From the NCBI GenBank assembly GCA_016841425.1, contig JAENZE010000016.1, positions 13,354 through 77,353 of the forward strand: DNA of 64,000 nt. The letters run 5' to 3'. The translations under genes were made by a program, and so were the position numbers. A model generated the notes under the pieces. The model worked only from the letters and a program-made list of their open reading frames with translations, did no database searches and was not told where the DNA came from. This document shows positions 8,216-15,842 of the stretch, in pieces. Within the stretch, counting starts at the first letter, position 1. Every line of letters begins with the position of its first letter. This DNA comes from Syntrophomonas sp. Lineage in GTDB: Bacteria; Bacillota; Syntrophomonadia; Syntrophomonadales; Syntrophomonadaceae.

Positions 8216-8947
8216 ATGATAATATTTATTGCTATTGATGATACTGACAATATAAATGAGGGATCTACCGGAAGGACTGCTAATCAGCTGAGAAATTTCA
8301 TTGAAGAGAGAGGTTGGGGGATAACTGCTCCAGTGACTCGCCACCAACTGCTGGTGCATCCAGATGTGCCCTATACTTCTCATAACAGTGCTATGTGTTT
8401 TAAGGCAGATATCATGTCGGAAGTTTATCATGAATTGATTGAAGGTGCTGGTCGATTTCTAAAGACAGCCAGTGCTTCTGGTTCAGACCCAGGGCTGTGC
8501 GTGGCCAGGGAAGACGGGATAGTCTGTCCATCAGAGCTGTATGCATTCGGGTATCGGGCTAAGACTGAGATAATAACCAAAGAGGAGGCTTACACGCTGG
8601 CTGAACGCCTTCAAGTGCACCTGTCCGAGCATGGTGGTACAGGAGATGGAATTATAGGTGCCCTGGCCGGGGTAGGATTAAGAATGTCAGGAAATGACGG
8701 CAGGTTCCAGGGCCGGACCAGTCTAAGACCTGCAGGTGAGGTTATGAAGGTAGAGGCAATCAAGAGTTCCAGTGATATAGAAGTCGTAGAAAGTTTAGAT
8801 GGGGATATCCTGCATGATTCTGAGGATGTAATACTGGGAGATGTTATTAAGACGGTGCTCCTGGGCCACAAACGAAAATTGCTGGTATACCGCAACGAGA
8901 TCGATATATGGCAGACCTGCAACAAGCAGCAACTACGAAAATATTAG
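8216..8947 (+). CDS. TiaS-like protein (tRNA-Ile2 agmatinylcytidine synthase N-domain homologue)
   Basis: A 243-residue protein that opens with AIDDTDNINEGSTGR, like the DDTDS...GGCTT start of archaeal TiaS. A central SGSDPGLCVA stretch and a Gly-rich HGGTGDGIIGALAGVG segment follow, also typical of this COG1571-like group. Full-length TiaS is much longer and carries OB-fold and zinc-ribbon domains that are absent here, and bacteria use TilS for this tRNA modification, so this is a stand-alone relative of unknown function rather than TiaS itself. A GGGGG site precedes ATG 8216. The stop is followed within 2 bp by the inverted-repeat element at 8949. Confidence 0.65.
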   Translation: MIIFIAIDDTDNINEGSTGRTANQLRNFIEERGWGITAPVTRHQLLVHPDVPYTSHNSAMCFKADIMSEVYHELIEGAGRFLKTASASGSDPGLCVAREDGIVCPSELYAFGYRAKTEIITKEEAYTLAERLQVHLSEHGGTGDGIIGALAGVGLRMSGNDGRFQGRTSLRPAGEVMKVEAIKSSSDIEVVESLDGDILHDSEDVILGDVIKTVLLGHKRKLLVYRNEIDIWQTCNKQQLRKY

Positions 8948-8948
8948 G

Positions 8949-9053
8949 GTGCGACAGGGGACGGTTCTCGATTGTCGCATTTTTCACTTATTTTTTAGCT
9001 GGCTTCATATTCCACGTTAAAATGCTACAATCGAGAACCGTCCCCTGTCGCAC
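8949..9053. repeat. 35-bp inverted repeat (GGGGACG family)
   Basis: The arms 8949-8983 and 9019-9053 match at 34 of 35 positions and contain ACAGGGGACGGTTCTCGA and its complement, around an AT-rich 35-base centre. The left arm starts 2 bp after the TiaS-like gene. The right arm forms the 3' end of the decayed tautomerase reading frame on the other strand. Confidence 0.9.
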
Positions 9054-9238
9054 TGTTGCACTGCTTCTGAAGCTTCCAGCGGCAGCCCAGTTTCCCGGTG
9101 ATACTCGTCTATGATCATGGTTAGCCATTCCGGGTACAGATTCAGTACATCAACCATATCACGGGTTATAGCCGAGGTCAGAGCCTGCTTCTGTTCAATT
9201 GAGCAACCCTGTGCCATTTTTATTTAGATAATCGGCAT
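9017..9238 (-). pseudogene. 4-oxalocrotonate tautomerase family gene, nonsense-disrupted
   Basis: Reading the minus strand from ATG 9238 gives M-P-I-I-stop-I-K-M-A-Q-G, then SIEQKQALTSAITRDMVDVL and WLTMIIDEYHRE, a clear match to the tautomerase family, whose catalytic residue is Pro1 after Met removal. Codon 5 is TAA (9224-9226), where relatives often have Gln (CAA), one transition away. A GAGAGG site precedes ATG 9238, while the internal ATG 9217 lacks a ribosome site and would lose Pro1. The last ~11 codons lie in the inverted-repeat element 9019-9053, so the natural C-terminus is also replaced. Confidence 0.75.
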
Positions 9239-9411
9239 ACAAATCCTCTCTTTTGCCCTGATTAAGGTTAAACTTATTGTATGGTTTTTTTCATTCGCGG
9301 GGCTGAATATATACGCAGAAAATACTAACAGGTAATTCGACGTATGCGTGGAATCCTTAAATTAACACAAGCTATTTCCAGGAGGATAATACCAGCAGGG
9401 GGGGGATACTA

Positions 9412-10320
9412 ATGGCTATAAAAACGGGACGGGCAGATAGCACAGCAACTGTGGTTATTGATTATGAGCGATGTACTGCGTGCGGACTCTGTGTACAAGT
9501 ATGTAAGGGTGTTCCCCTGTACCTGGAAGGTGACCAGGTCATTATTGATCCGGACCGTCTCTTCGGCTGTGTTGGATGTGGTCACTGTGCAGCTATATGC
9601 CCGCTGGAGTGCATAACGGTGGAAGGCCGGGAACTGTCAGCGAGTGACCTGCTTCCATTACCACCGCTGGATTCCCGCGCATCTTACCAACAATTGTATA
9701 ACCTTTTGTTTTCTCGCCGCAGTATCAGGGAGTTTAAAGAGCGGGAAGTTGAACAGCCGATAATTGATAAAATTATTGATTCAGTATCGACAGCTCCTAT
9801 GGGACTGCCGCCATCCGATGTTGAAGTACTGGTACTAAGGGGCAGAGAAAAAGTGAGCCAGCTTTCCGGAGACATAATTGATTATTTTAAGAGAATCAAA
9901 TGGATGTTTTCTCCTGCGGTTTTATTAATAATGAGACCTCTGCTGGGAAAAGAATTCTATGAGTCTTCTAAAACCTTTCTTGCTCCAGCGATAAATTTTT
10001 TTATAGCAGAAAAGGAGAAGGGGATCGATTATCTTTTATATGATGCTCCGCTGGCTATGTATTTTCACGTTTCGCCTTACGCGGATCCGGTTGATCCGCT
10101 AATCGCTGCTGCTTATGCCATGATAACTGCTGAAACTCTGGGTCTGGGCAGCTGTATGATAGGCACGGTAGCCTATGGTTTCAGATACAGCAGGGAACTG
10201 AAGAGGAAATACGGTATTCCGGCTAAAAATCAGCAGGGCATAATGGTAATTATGGGCTACCCAAAGGTAAAATACCAGCGGGGCATCAAGCGCAGTCTGG
10301 CCGGAGTTAGCTATTACTAA
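9412..10320 (+). CDS. Ferredoxin-nitroreductase fusion protein
   Basis: A 302-residue protein. The N-terminal ~75 residues hold two [4Fe-4S] motifs (CTACGLCVQVC and CVGCGHCAAIC), and residues ~95-300 form a nitroreductase (FMN) domain beginning SRRSIREFK. Fusions of this type are common in anaerobes and are thought to move electrons from ferredoxin-level donors to FMN and an unknown acceptor. It is probably cytoplasmic. It stands alone: 173 bp of non-coding sequence precede it and the convergent tungstate operon follows. A GGGGGG-rich site precedes ATG 9412. Confidence 0.9.
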   Translation: MAIKTGRADSTATVVIDYERCTACGLCVQVCKGVPLYLEGDQVIIDPDRLFGCVGCGHCAAICPLECITVEGRELSASDLLPLPPLDSRASYQQLYNLLFSRRSIREFKEREVEQPIIDKIIDSVSTAPMGLPPSDVEVLVLRGREKVSQLSGDIIDYFKRIKWMFSPAVLLIMRPLLGKEFYESSKTFLAPAINFFIAEKEKGIDYLLYDAPLAMYFHVSPYADPVDPLIAAAYAMITAETLGLGSCMIGTVAYGFRYSRELKRKYGIPAKNQQGIMVIMGYPKVKYQRGIKRSLAGVSYY

Positions 10321-10368
10321 TTATTAATATGTAGTTATAACTACCGGAATCGTTTTAGAAGCTGTCCT

Positions 10369-11097
10369 CTAATATTCTCCCTTGAGAAATTTGCGGGTTC
10401 TGGGGTCCCGGGGATCATGGAACAGATCTCTGGTGGGTCCCTGCTCCAATATATGTCCATCCCACATAAGAAACATTTGTTTGGCTAGCTTTCGAGCCTG
10501 GAAAAGTTTGTGAGTAATTAGTATAATAGTGGTTGCCTTTTCTTCGTTTATATATTTAATATAGCTCTCAATTTCGATGGAACTGGAGGGATCTATATTG
10601 GAGGTCGGTTCATCCAGGAACAAGACCTTGGGATTCACTGCCAGAGCTCTGGCGATCGCCACTTTTTGTTTTTCTCCACCAGATAATTTTCGAGCCGGGT
10701 AATTAATAAAGTCCAACATTCCGAGGAGCTCAAGGCTTTCCTGAACCTTCACTTTAACTTCTGGTTCCGGTGTTTTTCTTGTTTTTAAGCCGTATGCCAC
10801 ATTGTAAAATACTGACCCTTCGAACATGTACGAGGACTGGGTTACCATAGCCATCTGTCTTCTCAGTCGCAAGAGTTGAGTCGGAGCCCAGTGTATATGT
10901 TCTCCCAGTACCTCAAGTTTGCCCGTATCGTTTAAGGTCAGAAGTGAGATTACCCGTAAGAGAGTCGTTTTTCCCGATCCATTGGGACCCAGAATGCCAT
11001 AAATATGGCCTGCTTCGATTTCCAGATGCTCAACATTTAGTACTTGACGATCTCCATAGTTTTTGGTTACGTTAAATAATCTGAATAGTGCTGTCAT
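10369..11097 (-). CDS. tupC: Tungstate ABC transporter ATPase
   Basis: A 242-residue ABC ATPase with Walker A GPNGSGKTTLL, signature LSGGEKQKVAIARA and Walker B LFLDEPTSNID. It couples ATP hydrolysis to tungstate import through TupB. The start at 11097 overlaps the end of tupB by 26 bp and has a GAGGT site. The specificity comes from its operon with a TupA-type binding protein and the riboswitch-like leader; the sequence alone does not separate tungstate from molybdate. Confidence 0.9.
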   Translation of the reverse strand: MTALFRLFNVTKNYGDRQVLNVEHLEIEAGHIYGILGPNGSGKTTLLRVISLLTLNDTGKLEVLGEHIHWAPTQLLRLRRQMAMVTQSSYMFEGSVFYNVAYGLKTRKTPEPEVKVKVQESLELLGMLDFINYPARKLSGGEKQKVAIARALAVNPKVLFLDEPTSNIDPSSSIEIESYIKYINEEKATTIILITHKLFQARKLAKQMFLMWDGHILEQGPTRDLFHDPRDPRTRKFLKGEY

Positions 11098-11791
11098 CTT
11101 TGAACGACCTCTTTTCCAGTTTCAATATGATGAGCATAATGATAAATGCTAGAAGCAAAAGGATAATTCCAATTCCCAGAGCCCGGCTGTCATGACCCAT
11201 CCTGGTTTCCAAGACGATGGAGGTAGTCAAAACCCTGGTCTTGCCCTGGATATTTCCCCCTACCATCATAACTGCACCCACTTCAGCAATTAAGCGTCCA
11301 AGTGCTGTCGTTAATGCTGCTATTATGCCTATGCGCGATTCTCTGATCAAAGTCAAGATTGCCTGGGTGCGTGTAGCTCCCAGCATGACTGAAGTATCGT
11401 AAACTTCTTGCTGCTGGGTCATCACTGCCCGAGCGGTTAACCCGCATACCAGGGGGAACCCCAAGATTACCTGAGCGATGATCATGGCGGTGGGGGTAAA
11501 GAGCAGTTGGAAGTCACCCAGAGGGCCGCGGTTGCTCAGAAAAAGGAAAACTATTAATCCCGCTAGAACCGGGGGAAGCCCCATAAGAGTATAAGTGATG
11601 TTTAAAATTAGCCTGCGGCCATGAAAGTTCTTTAAGGCCAGGAAAGCACCAGCCGGAATTCCTATAATACCAGCAATAATAAGTGCTGTTAGTGAAACAT
11701 GAAGTGATAAAAGAGTCACTTGGATCAGTTCCTGGTCCAATGACAAAATCAGCATGAAGCCTTCTTTTAGTCCCTGCCATATTACATCCAT
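11072..11791 (-). CDS. tupB: Tungstate ABC transporter permease
   Basis: A 239-residue integral membrane protein with about five hydrophobic segments and the ABC permease coupling stretch TSVMLGATRTQAILTLI. This length and pattern are typical of TupB/ModB-type permeases. It overlaps tupC by 26 bp and follows tupA after a 91-bp gap that holds a hairpin. It forms the membrane channel for the oxyanion. Confidence 0.9.
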   Translation of the reverse strand: MDVIWQGLKEGFMLILSLDQELIQVTLLSLHVSLTALIIAGIIGIPAGAFLALKNFHGRRLILNITYTLMGLPPVLAGLIVFLFLSNRGPLGDFQLLFTPTAMIIAQVILGFPLVCGLTARAVMTQQQEVYDTSVMLGATRTQAILTLIRESRIGIIAALTTALGRLIAEVGAVMMVGGNIQGKTRVLTTSIVLETRMGHDSRALGIGIILLLLAFIIMLIILKLEKRSFKDDSTIQII

Positions 11792-11817
11792 TGATTATCC
11801 CTACTTCAATAAAATTG

Positions 11818-11854
11818 GAAGCAGGTGGTGAAAGGTCTTTTTCACCCCTGCTTC
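11818..11854 (-). other. Intercistronic hairpin between tupA and tupB
   Basis: GAAGCAGG at 11818 pairs with CCTGCTTC ending at 11854, and GGTGAAA with TTTCACC inside. On the minus transcript the hairpin is followed by CCAATTTTAT, only a weak U tract. Such hairpins often protect the upstream mRNA or partly terminate, giving more binding protein than permease and ATPase. The role is inferred. Confidence 0.6.
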
Positions 11855-11882
11855 ATTTATCCTAAATTAATAATGCCTTGAC

Positions 11883-12776
11883 CTAGTTGGCATCTGGAGT
11901 AAATAAAGGTGAACCAAACTGTTCGGTTCCATATTCTCCTATTAATGCCTGGGTGTCTTCACTGATAAGCCATTCGATAAAGGCAGTAGCTCCCTCATAG
12001 TTAACATTTGGATATTTTTCCGGGTTTACAGCTATAACTCCATATGGGTTAAACAGGATTTCATCACCTTCGACCATTGGTTCCAGTGAATAGTTGTCCT
12101 TGTTAAATAAATAGGTGGCACGATCAATAAGAGTATAACCCTGCATTTCATCTGCCATGCGGTAGGTATCCCCCATGCCTTTTCCTACAGAATTATACCA
12201 GGTACCAGAAGGTTCACAGGCCCCTGCTTTCCAGATGCCCAGTTCTTTTTTATGGGTCCCGGACTCATCGCCGCGGGAGAGGAAAGTTGCGCCTGTTTCA
12301 GATATTTTTATAAGAGCAGCAGCAGCATCAGTTCCGCCTTTAATTCCAGCCGGATCCTCAGAAGGACCTATAATAAGAAAATCGTTATACATTACATCAT
12401 GACGGTCAACTCCGAAACCGTCCGCAATGAATTGATCTTCTGCAGCCCGAGAATGAACCAGTAATACATCAACATCACCGGCTTCACCCATACTCATGGC
12501 GGCTCCAGAGCCAACGGCGATTACTTCTACTTCATAACCGGTCTTTTCCTCAAAAACAGGTAATATGGCATCCAGCAGTCCTGAATCCTGGGTGCTGGTA
12601 GTAGTGGCTAATTTCAACTGGGGATTTTCCGGTACGGGTGCGGTCTCGGCAGTTTGCTCCTGCTGGGGTTCTTCCGCCGCCTGTTTTTCACATCCCGTAA
12701 AAGTGAAAATTGAAGCCATAAGCATTAGTGCTAATAGCAATGCAAGTATTTTATGATTTAATAATCTTTTCAACAT
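11883..12776 (-). CDS. tupA: Tungstate-binding lipoprotein
   Basis: A 297-residue exported lipoprotein with a hydrophobic N-terminus and lipobox FTGC, giving an acylated Cys29. The mature part starts with the TupA hallmark TTTSTQDSGLLDAILPVFEE and contains VGSGAAMSMGEAGDVDVLLVH and SRGDESGTHKKE, which line the oxyanion site in this family. It captures tungstate outside the membrane and delivers it to TupBC. GGGAGG precedes ATG 12776. It is the first gene of the operon, downstream of a terminator and riboswitch-like leader. Confidence 0.93.
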   Translation of the reverse strand: MLKRLLNHKILALLLALMLMASIFTFTGCEKQAAEEPQQEQTAETAPVPENPQLKLATTTSTQDSGLLDAILPVFEEKTGYEVEVIAVGSGAAMSMGEAGDVDVLLVHSRAAEDQFIADGFGVDRHDVMYNDFLIIGPSEDPAGIKGGTDAAAALIKISETGATFLSRGDESGTHKKELGIWKAGACEPSGTWYNSVGKGMGDTYRMADEMQGYTLIDRATYLFNKDNYSLEPMVEGDEILFNPYGVIAVNPEKYPNVNYEGATAFIEWLISEDTQALIGEYGTEQFGSPLFTPDAN

Positions 12777-12803
12777 AAATTCCTCCCAATCTTCTAAATA
12801 TCA

Positions 12804-12853
12804 TAAAAAAAGAAATAACAGATTTAGTGGCCGTAAAAGGCCATAAAAACTGC
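12804..12853 (-). terminator. Intrinsic terminator in the tup leader (expression platform)
   Basis: On the minus transcript CAG...TGGCC (12852 down to 12841) pairs with GGCCA...CTG (down to about 12819), followed by a U-rich run (complement of the A run 12803-12815). It lies between the aptamer-like region and tupA, so it could abort transcription when the ligand is bound. The switching mechanism is inferred. Confidence 0.7.
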
Positions 12854-12857
12854 TAAT

Positions 12858-12975
12858 CAATTTATCATAGGCATCGTCTCCTTTCCAAAAGGGAGGCTCG
12901 CAAGTTTCCCGGCAAACCCTATCGGTCTACGCACCATGGTCAAAACTTTAGGTTTCATAGACTCGGAGATATGTA
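12858..12975 (-). promoter_or_regulatory. Probable molybdenum/tungsten cofactor (Moco/Tuco) riboswitch aptamer
   Basis: The ~120-nt leader RNA upstream of tupA begins CTCCGAG, continues through GACCATGG and GGGTTTGCCGGGAAAC, and includes a GCCTCCCTTTTGGAAAGGAG hairpin followed by ACGATGCC. This looks like the Moco RNA family, whose Tuco variant is known upstream of tungstate genes. It starts right after the promoter and is followed by a terminator. I could not align it to the covariance model, so the class is a judgement from layout, context and remembered motifs. Confidence 0.65.
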
Positions 12976-12989
12976 AATTCTACTTATTT

Positions 12990-13018
12990 ATTATTCGAGA
13001 ATTGAAGTATTTTGTCAA
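12990..13018 (-). promoter_or_regulatory. tupA: Sigma-A promoter of the tup operon
   Basis: On the minus strand, TTGACA (complement of 13013-13018) and AATAAT (complement of 12990-12995) are exactly 17 bases apart, five of six matches in the -10. The predicted start near 12983 lies directly before the riboswitch-like region. Confidence 0.75.
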
Positions 13019-13046
13019 GATGACAACGGGGACGGTAATTGTCATC
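13019..13046. repeat. Small palindrome with GGGGACGG core
   Basis: GATGACAA at 13019-13026 and TTGTCATC at 13039-13046 flank CGGGGACGGTAA. This is a short member of the GGGGACG palindrome family and abuts the -35 box of the tup promoter. The rest of the gap up to 13265 holds a minus-strand hairpin at 13127-13154 and no gene. Confidence 0.7.
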
Positions 13047-13126
13047 TGTTCTACATAAAAGAAAAAAATCCGTCTGTCTCAGGGGTAATTTGTCTCTTGA
13101 ATAAAAGGCAAGACCCCGACTTTGTG

Positions 13127-13154
13127 AAAAACCCGTCAATAAGAACTGACGGGT
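13127..13154 (-). terminator. Orphan intrinsic terminator-like hairpin
   Basis: ACCCGTCA (13131-13138) pairs with TGACGGGT (13147-13154); on the minus strand it is followed by TTTTT. No minus-strand gene lies upstream within the window gap, so it may end an unseen small transcript, or it may be a chance hairpin upstream of the tup promoter. Confidence 0.4.
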
Positions 13155-13265
13155 ATAAGGCAGTAACTTAGTGCAACACACCTGACAAAAATATTGCCAG
13201 AATATTTGGACGCGGGAGTGAAAAAATATATTAGAACATTAATAATGTTATAAGGAGGGATTATT

Positions 13266-13466
13266 TTGGAGCGACAGCAGCAGATAAATTGCTCGGTTGC
13301 AGACTGTATGTATAATGCAGACGGAAAGGTGTGCCAGTTGGAGTCAATTAAGATTGGCTATTTTCATGACCCAACTACTCCTGATCAGCAGAGCCTGTGC
13401 GCTGACTTCTGCCGAGAAGGCGAGGTAAGATCTGAAGTTCATTTGGACGGAAAGGGGTATCGCTAA
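13266..13466 (+). CDS. DUF1540 cysteine-rich protein
   Basis: A 66-residue protein starting at TTG 13266, supported by a strong AAGGAGGG site 6 bases upstream. It carries the DUF1540 pattern: INCSVADCMYN near the N-terminus, a Cys in GKVCQL, and CADFC near residue 50. Five cysteines suggest metal binding, but function is unknown for the family. It sits 1 bp before a second, shorter DUF1540 gene and the two look like a tandem pair. Confidence 0.8.
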   Translation: MERQQQINCSVADCMYNADGKVCQLESIKIGYFHDPTTPDQQSLCADFCREGEVRSEVHLDGKGYR

Positions 13467-13467
13467 G

Positions 13468-13629
13468 ATGAAATCACAGCAGATATTTTGTGAAGTGGAC
13501 AGCTGCAAGTATTTCGATCAACAGGGAAAGTGCAAGCTGCAGGATATCCAGGTTGGCCCGGCTGGACCATTCTTTTATGGACAGAATAACCACGATACGG
13601 TTTGTGAAAGCTGGGAAGAGAAAAAATAG
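13468..13629 (+). CDS. Second DUF1540 cysteine-rich protein
   Basis: A 53-residue frame from ATG 13468 to TAG 13627-13629. It reads MKSQQIFCEVDSCKYFD near the start, then GKCKLQDIQVG and a final TVCESWEE, the same Cys pattern and spacing as the gene just upstream. The two genes are 1 bp apart with an AAAGGGG site in the end of the first. Function is unknown; co-expression with its neighbour is likely. Confidence 0.75.
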   Translation: MKSQQIFCEVDSCKYFDQQGKCKLQDIQVGPAGPFFYGQNNHDTVCESWEEKK

Positions 13630-13635
13630 CGTTAT

Positions 13636-13688
13636 TGGGGTCAGCACCAAACGACATTTTCTGGTTTATTGGTTGGTGGCTGACCCCA
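13636..13688. repeat. Inverted repeat of the GGGGTCAG family
   Basis: TGGGGTCAGC at 13636 and GCTGACCCCA ending at 13688 are inverted, with CACCAA/TTGGTGG inside. It begins 6 bases after the second DUF1540 gene. A related element follows the CoA-transferase cluster at 31134-31191. It could act as a terminator for the DUF1540 pair but lacks a clear U tract. Confidence 0.75.
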
Positions 13689-13805
13689 GTAGTTTCAGTT
13701 AGGGATTATATTATTATATTGGCTTAAGTGGCCGAGGACGAGAAGATTATTAACAAAGGCGTTTAACTGCTAACATTAATTGCTAACAACGAGAATCATA
13801 TTCGA

Positions 13806-14945
13806 TTATATTAAATCAGGGAGATCGGGCTGTTTTTTGTTAGGAAACAGATATTTGAAAATACTGCCCAGACCGAGGGAAAGTATAGCTGCTCCCAGGA
13901 TCCAACCTACCAGAGGTATTTTTACTACCAGCATCAATAAAAGCAGCAGGGCCAACACCAGCCAGATATCATAGCCGCCATAATTAATACGTGGTTTTAT
14001 CAGTTCGGCGAGGTATTGGGCCACTATAAGGATGCTTACATACAGGGACATACCATATATTAGCAAGATTAACAATCCTGCTGGAATACCTATCACAGTA
14101 ATACATAGTAAAAATACTAGCAGGGGAGTGGCCAGTAGCAAGAGCAGACCAATACCTGCACTTTCGCCAGGATTATTTTTGGCTGGGTTAATTATCTGTT
14201 GCCAAAAATCCTGATTCCATAATCTAACAACGCCCCATATAACAAGCAAACCGGCCAGGTTTATTAATAGACCGCGCAAAATACCCCAGTAGGAAACAGT
14301 CGGACTCTGCGGGGAGCTTGGGGTTGACTTGGACCAATGCTCTTCTCCAGTTATTATTGTTCCAGGTGTAATTACTGCTTTTTCCAAGCTCCGATAGTAT
14401 AAGTTACCGCCAATTTGTGCGTTATCCAGTTCTAGTCTTCCCACGTCAAAAATTTCAATATCTTTTCCTATAACACCCGAAATATATAGATGTTCCATGC
14501 TGCCCTTTAAATTACGTTGCAGATTGCCTTCCAGTCTGGAAGAGTCAGCGAAAACCAGCATATCCCGCTCAACCGCAGCCAGGCTGCCAAAACCAAGATA
14601 CTGACTGAAAACAGTTGCGGAGCCAGTGGTAACCCCCTGCAGTCGAACGTTTTGGCCGCCCAACCTCAGGTCTCCTCTGACCGGACCGGAGATGCTGATA
14701 TTTTGAGCAGCAGCTATGATGTCGCCGGTAACCTCACCGGTTATGGAAATATCATTGCCTGCAGCATAAATATCTCCATCAACTATGCCGTCTATCCTGA
14801 TACGTTCCCCGGCCATTAACAGGGGACCCTCGACTACCTGCCCGGCAGGCACATAATCTACTGCTGCATCAGCTTGCAGAGTGTCAACAGGGATTAGCAG
14901 CAATAGGGTGATAAAGAATACCAGCTTAAACCAGTATTTGCCCAT
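13806..14945 (-). CDS. Polymer-forming (bactofilin-like) beta-helix protein with membrane domain
   Basis: ATG 14945 is chosen because GGAGGAGGT lies 7 bases before it; the in-frame ATG 14969 lacks a site. The 379-residue product has a signal sequence (residues ~4-25), then short glycine-spaced repeats such as IDGIVDGDIYAAGNDISI and TGEVTGDIIAAAQNISI, typical of right-handed beta-helices in the bactofilin/polymer-forming family, to about residue 200. After a Ser/Pro linker come about four membrane segments. Placing the helix outside the cell is inferred from the signal peptide. Function is unknown; an envelope scaffold or sensor is plausible. No operon partner is evident. Confidence 0.8.
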   Translation of the reverse strand: MGKYWFKLVFFITLLLLIPVDTLQADAAVDYVPAGQVVEGPLLMAGERIRIDGIVDGDIYAAGNDISITGEVTGDIIAAAQNISISGPVRGDLRLGGQNVRLQGVTTGSATVFSQYLGFGSLAAVERDMLVFADSSRLEGNLQRNLKGSMEHLYISGVIGKDIEIFDVGRLELDNAQIGGNLYYRSLEKAVITPGTIITGEEHWSKSTPSSPQSPTVSYWGILRGLLINLAGLLVIWGVVRLWNQDFWQQIINPAKNNPGESAGIGLLLLLATPLLVFLLCITVIGIPAGLLILLIYGMSLYVSILIVAQYLAELIKPRINYGGYDIWLVLALLLLLMLVVKIPLVGWILGAAILSLGLGSIFKYLFPNKKQPDLPDLI

Positions 14946-15185
14946 CAGATTACCTCCTCCAAAATGCATTAACTTATCTCAATTATATGGCCTAAGTAAG
15001 AAAATGAACATTATAAATATGTTATCTGATATATTATAAATTAAATATCCTAAAGAATTAAGCTGCAGCCCAGTAAAGGTAAAAACAGGTTTGGCAGTCG
15101 GCCCCATTTTAGGCAGAAGATGTGCACGGCACTATTGAGGATGCAATTCCGGGCTCGTCGAGTTCGAAAGGAAAGAGGGATTAGA

Positions 15186-15842
15186 GTGTGTGGACGTTTT
15201 TCCATTATTGATGATATAGATAAGATCTGCCAGCGTTTCAGCTGCCGCGCTGTAAAGCTGGATTTTAAACCGAGATTTAACGTAGCTCCTACCCAGGAAG
15301 TGCCGGTAATTATTAGCAAGCAGGGCTGCAATGAATTAATAATCATGCGCTGGGGTTTAATACCATCCTGGGCTAAAGACAGTAAAATAGGCAGTCGCCT
15401 TATTAATGCACGTATGGAAACCATAAGTGAAAAACCTTCTTTTAGAAGTTCCTTCCGTCATAGACGCTGCATTATTCCTTCCAACGGTTATTATGAGTGG
15501 CAGAAGAACGGAAAAGAAAAGCTGCCCTATCGCATAGTTATGGACACGGAAGAAATGTTTGGCTTCGCGGGTTTGTGGGACCGATGGTTGGATGAGGCCG
15601 GCCGGGAATTACTGAGTTTTACCATTATCACTGCAGAGGCCATCCCTGCGGTGAACAATATACATAATCGCATGCCTTTTGTACTTAGGAAAGAAGAGGA
15701 GCAGTCCTGGCTGGATGGCGGGCATGGACAAGATTTTATGAATATTCTCAAACCGGCTGAGAATCTAATGTCTTACCGGGTAGCAGCTATTGTAAATTCC
15801 CCGGCCAACGATGTACCAGCCTGTATTGAAAAAATAAGTTAA
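15186..15842 (+). CDS. yedK: SRAP-domain protein YedK/HMCES (abasic-site DNA-protein crosslinker)
   Basis: GTG 15186 is the start because this family needs Cys directly after Met, and GTG-TGT-GGA-CGT gives M-C-G-R-F. An AAAGAGGG site precedes it. The 218-residue protein contains RFNVAPTQEVPVI, MRWGLIPSWAKD, NARMETISEKPSFR, the GYYEWQ Glu and NNIHNRMP with the active-site His. It covalently traps abasic sites in single-stranded DNA through Cys2 and shields them. The last codons are part of a GGTGCC palindrome. It is monocistronic in appearance. Confidence 0.95.
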   Translation: MCGRFSIIDDIDKICQRFSCRAVKLDFKPRFNVAPTQEVPVIISKQGCNELIIMRWGLIPSWAKDSKIGSRLINARMETISEKPSFRSSFRHRRCIIPSNGYYEWQKNGKEKLPYRIVMDTEEMFGFAGLWDRWLDEAGRELLSFTIITAEAIPAVNNIHNRMPFVLRKEEEQSWLDGGHGQDFMNILKPAENLMSYRVAAIVNSPANDVPACIEKIS

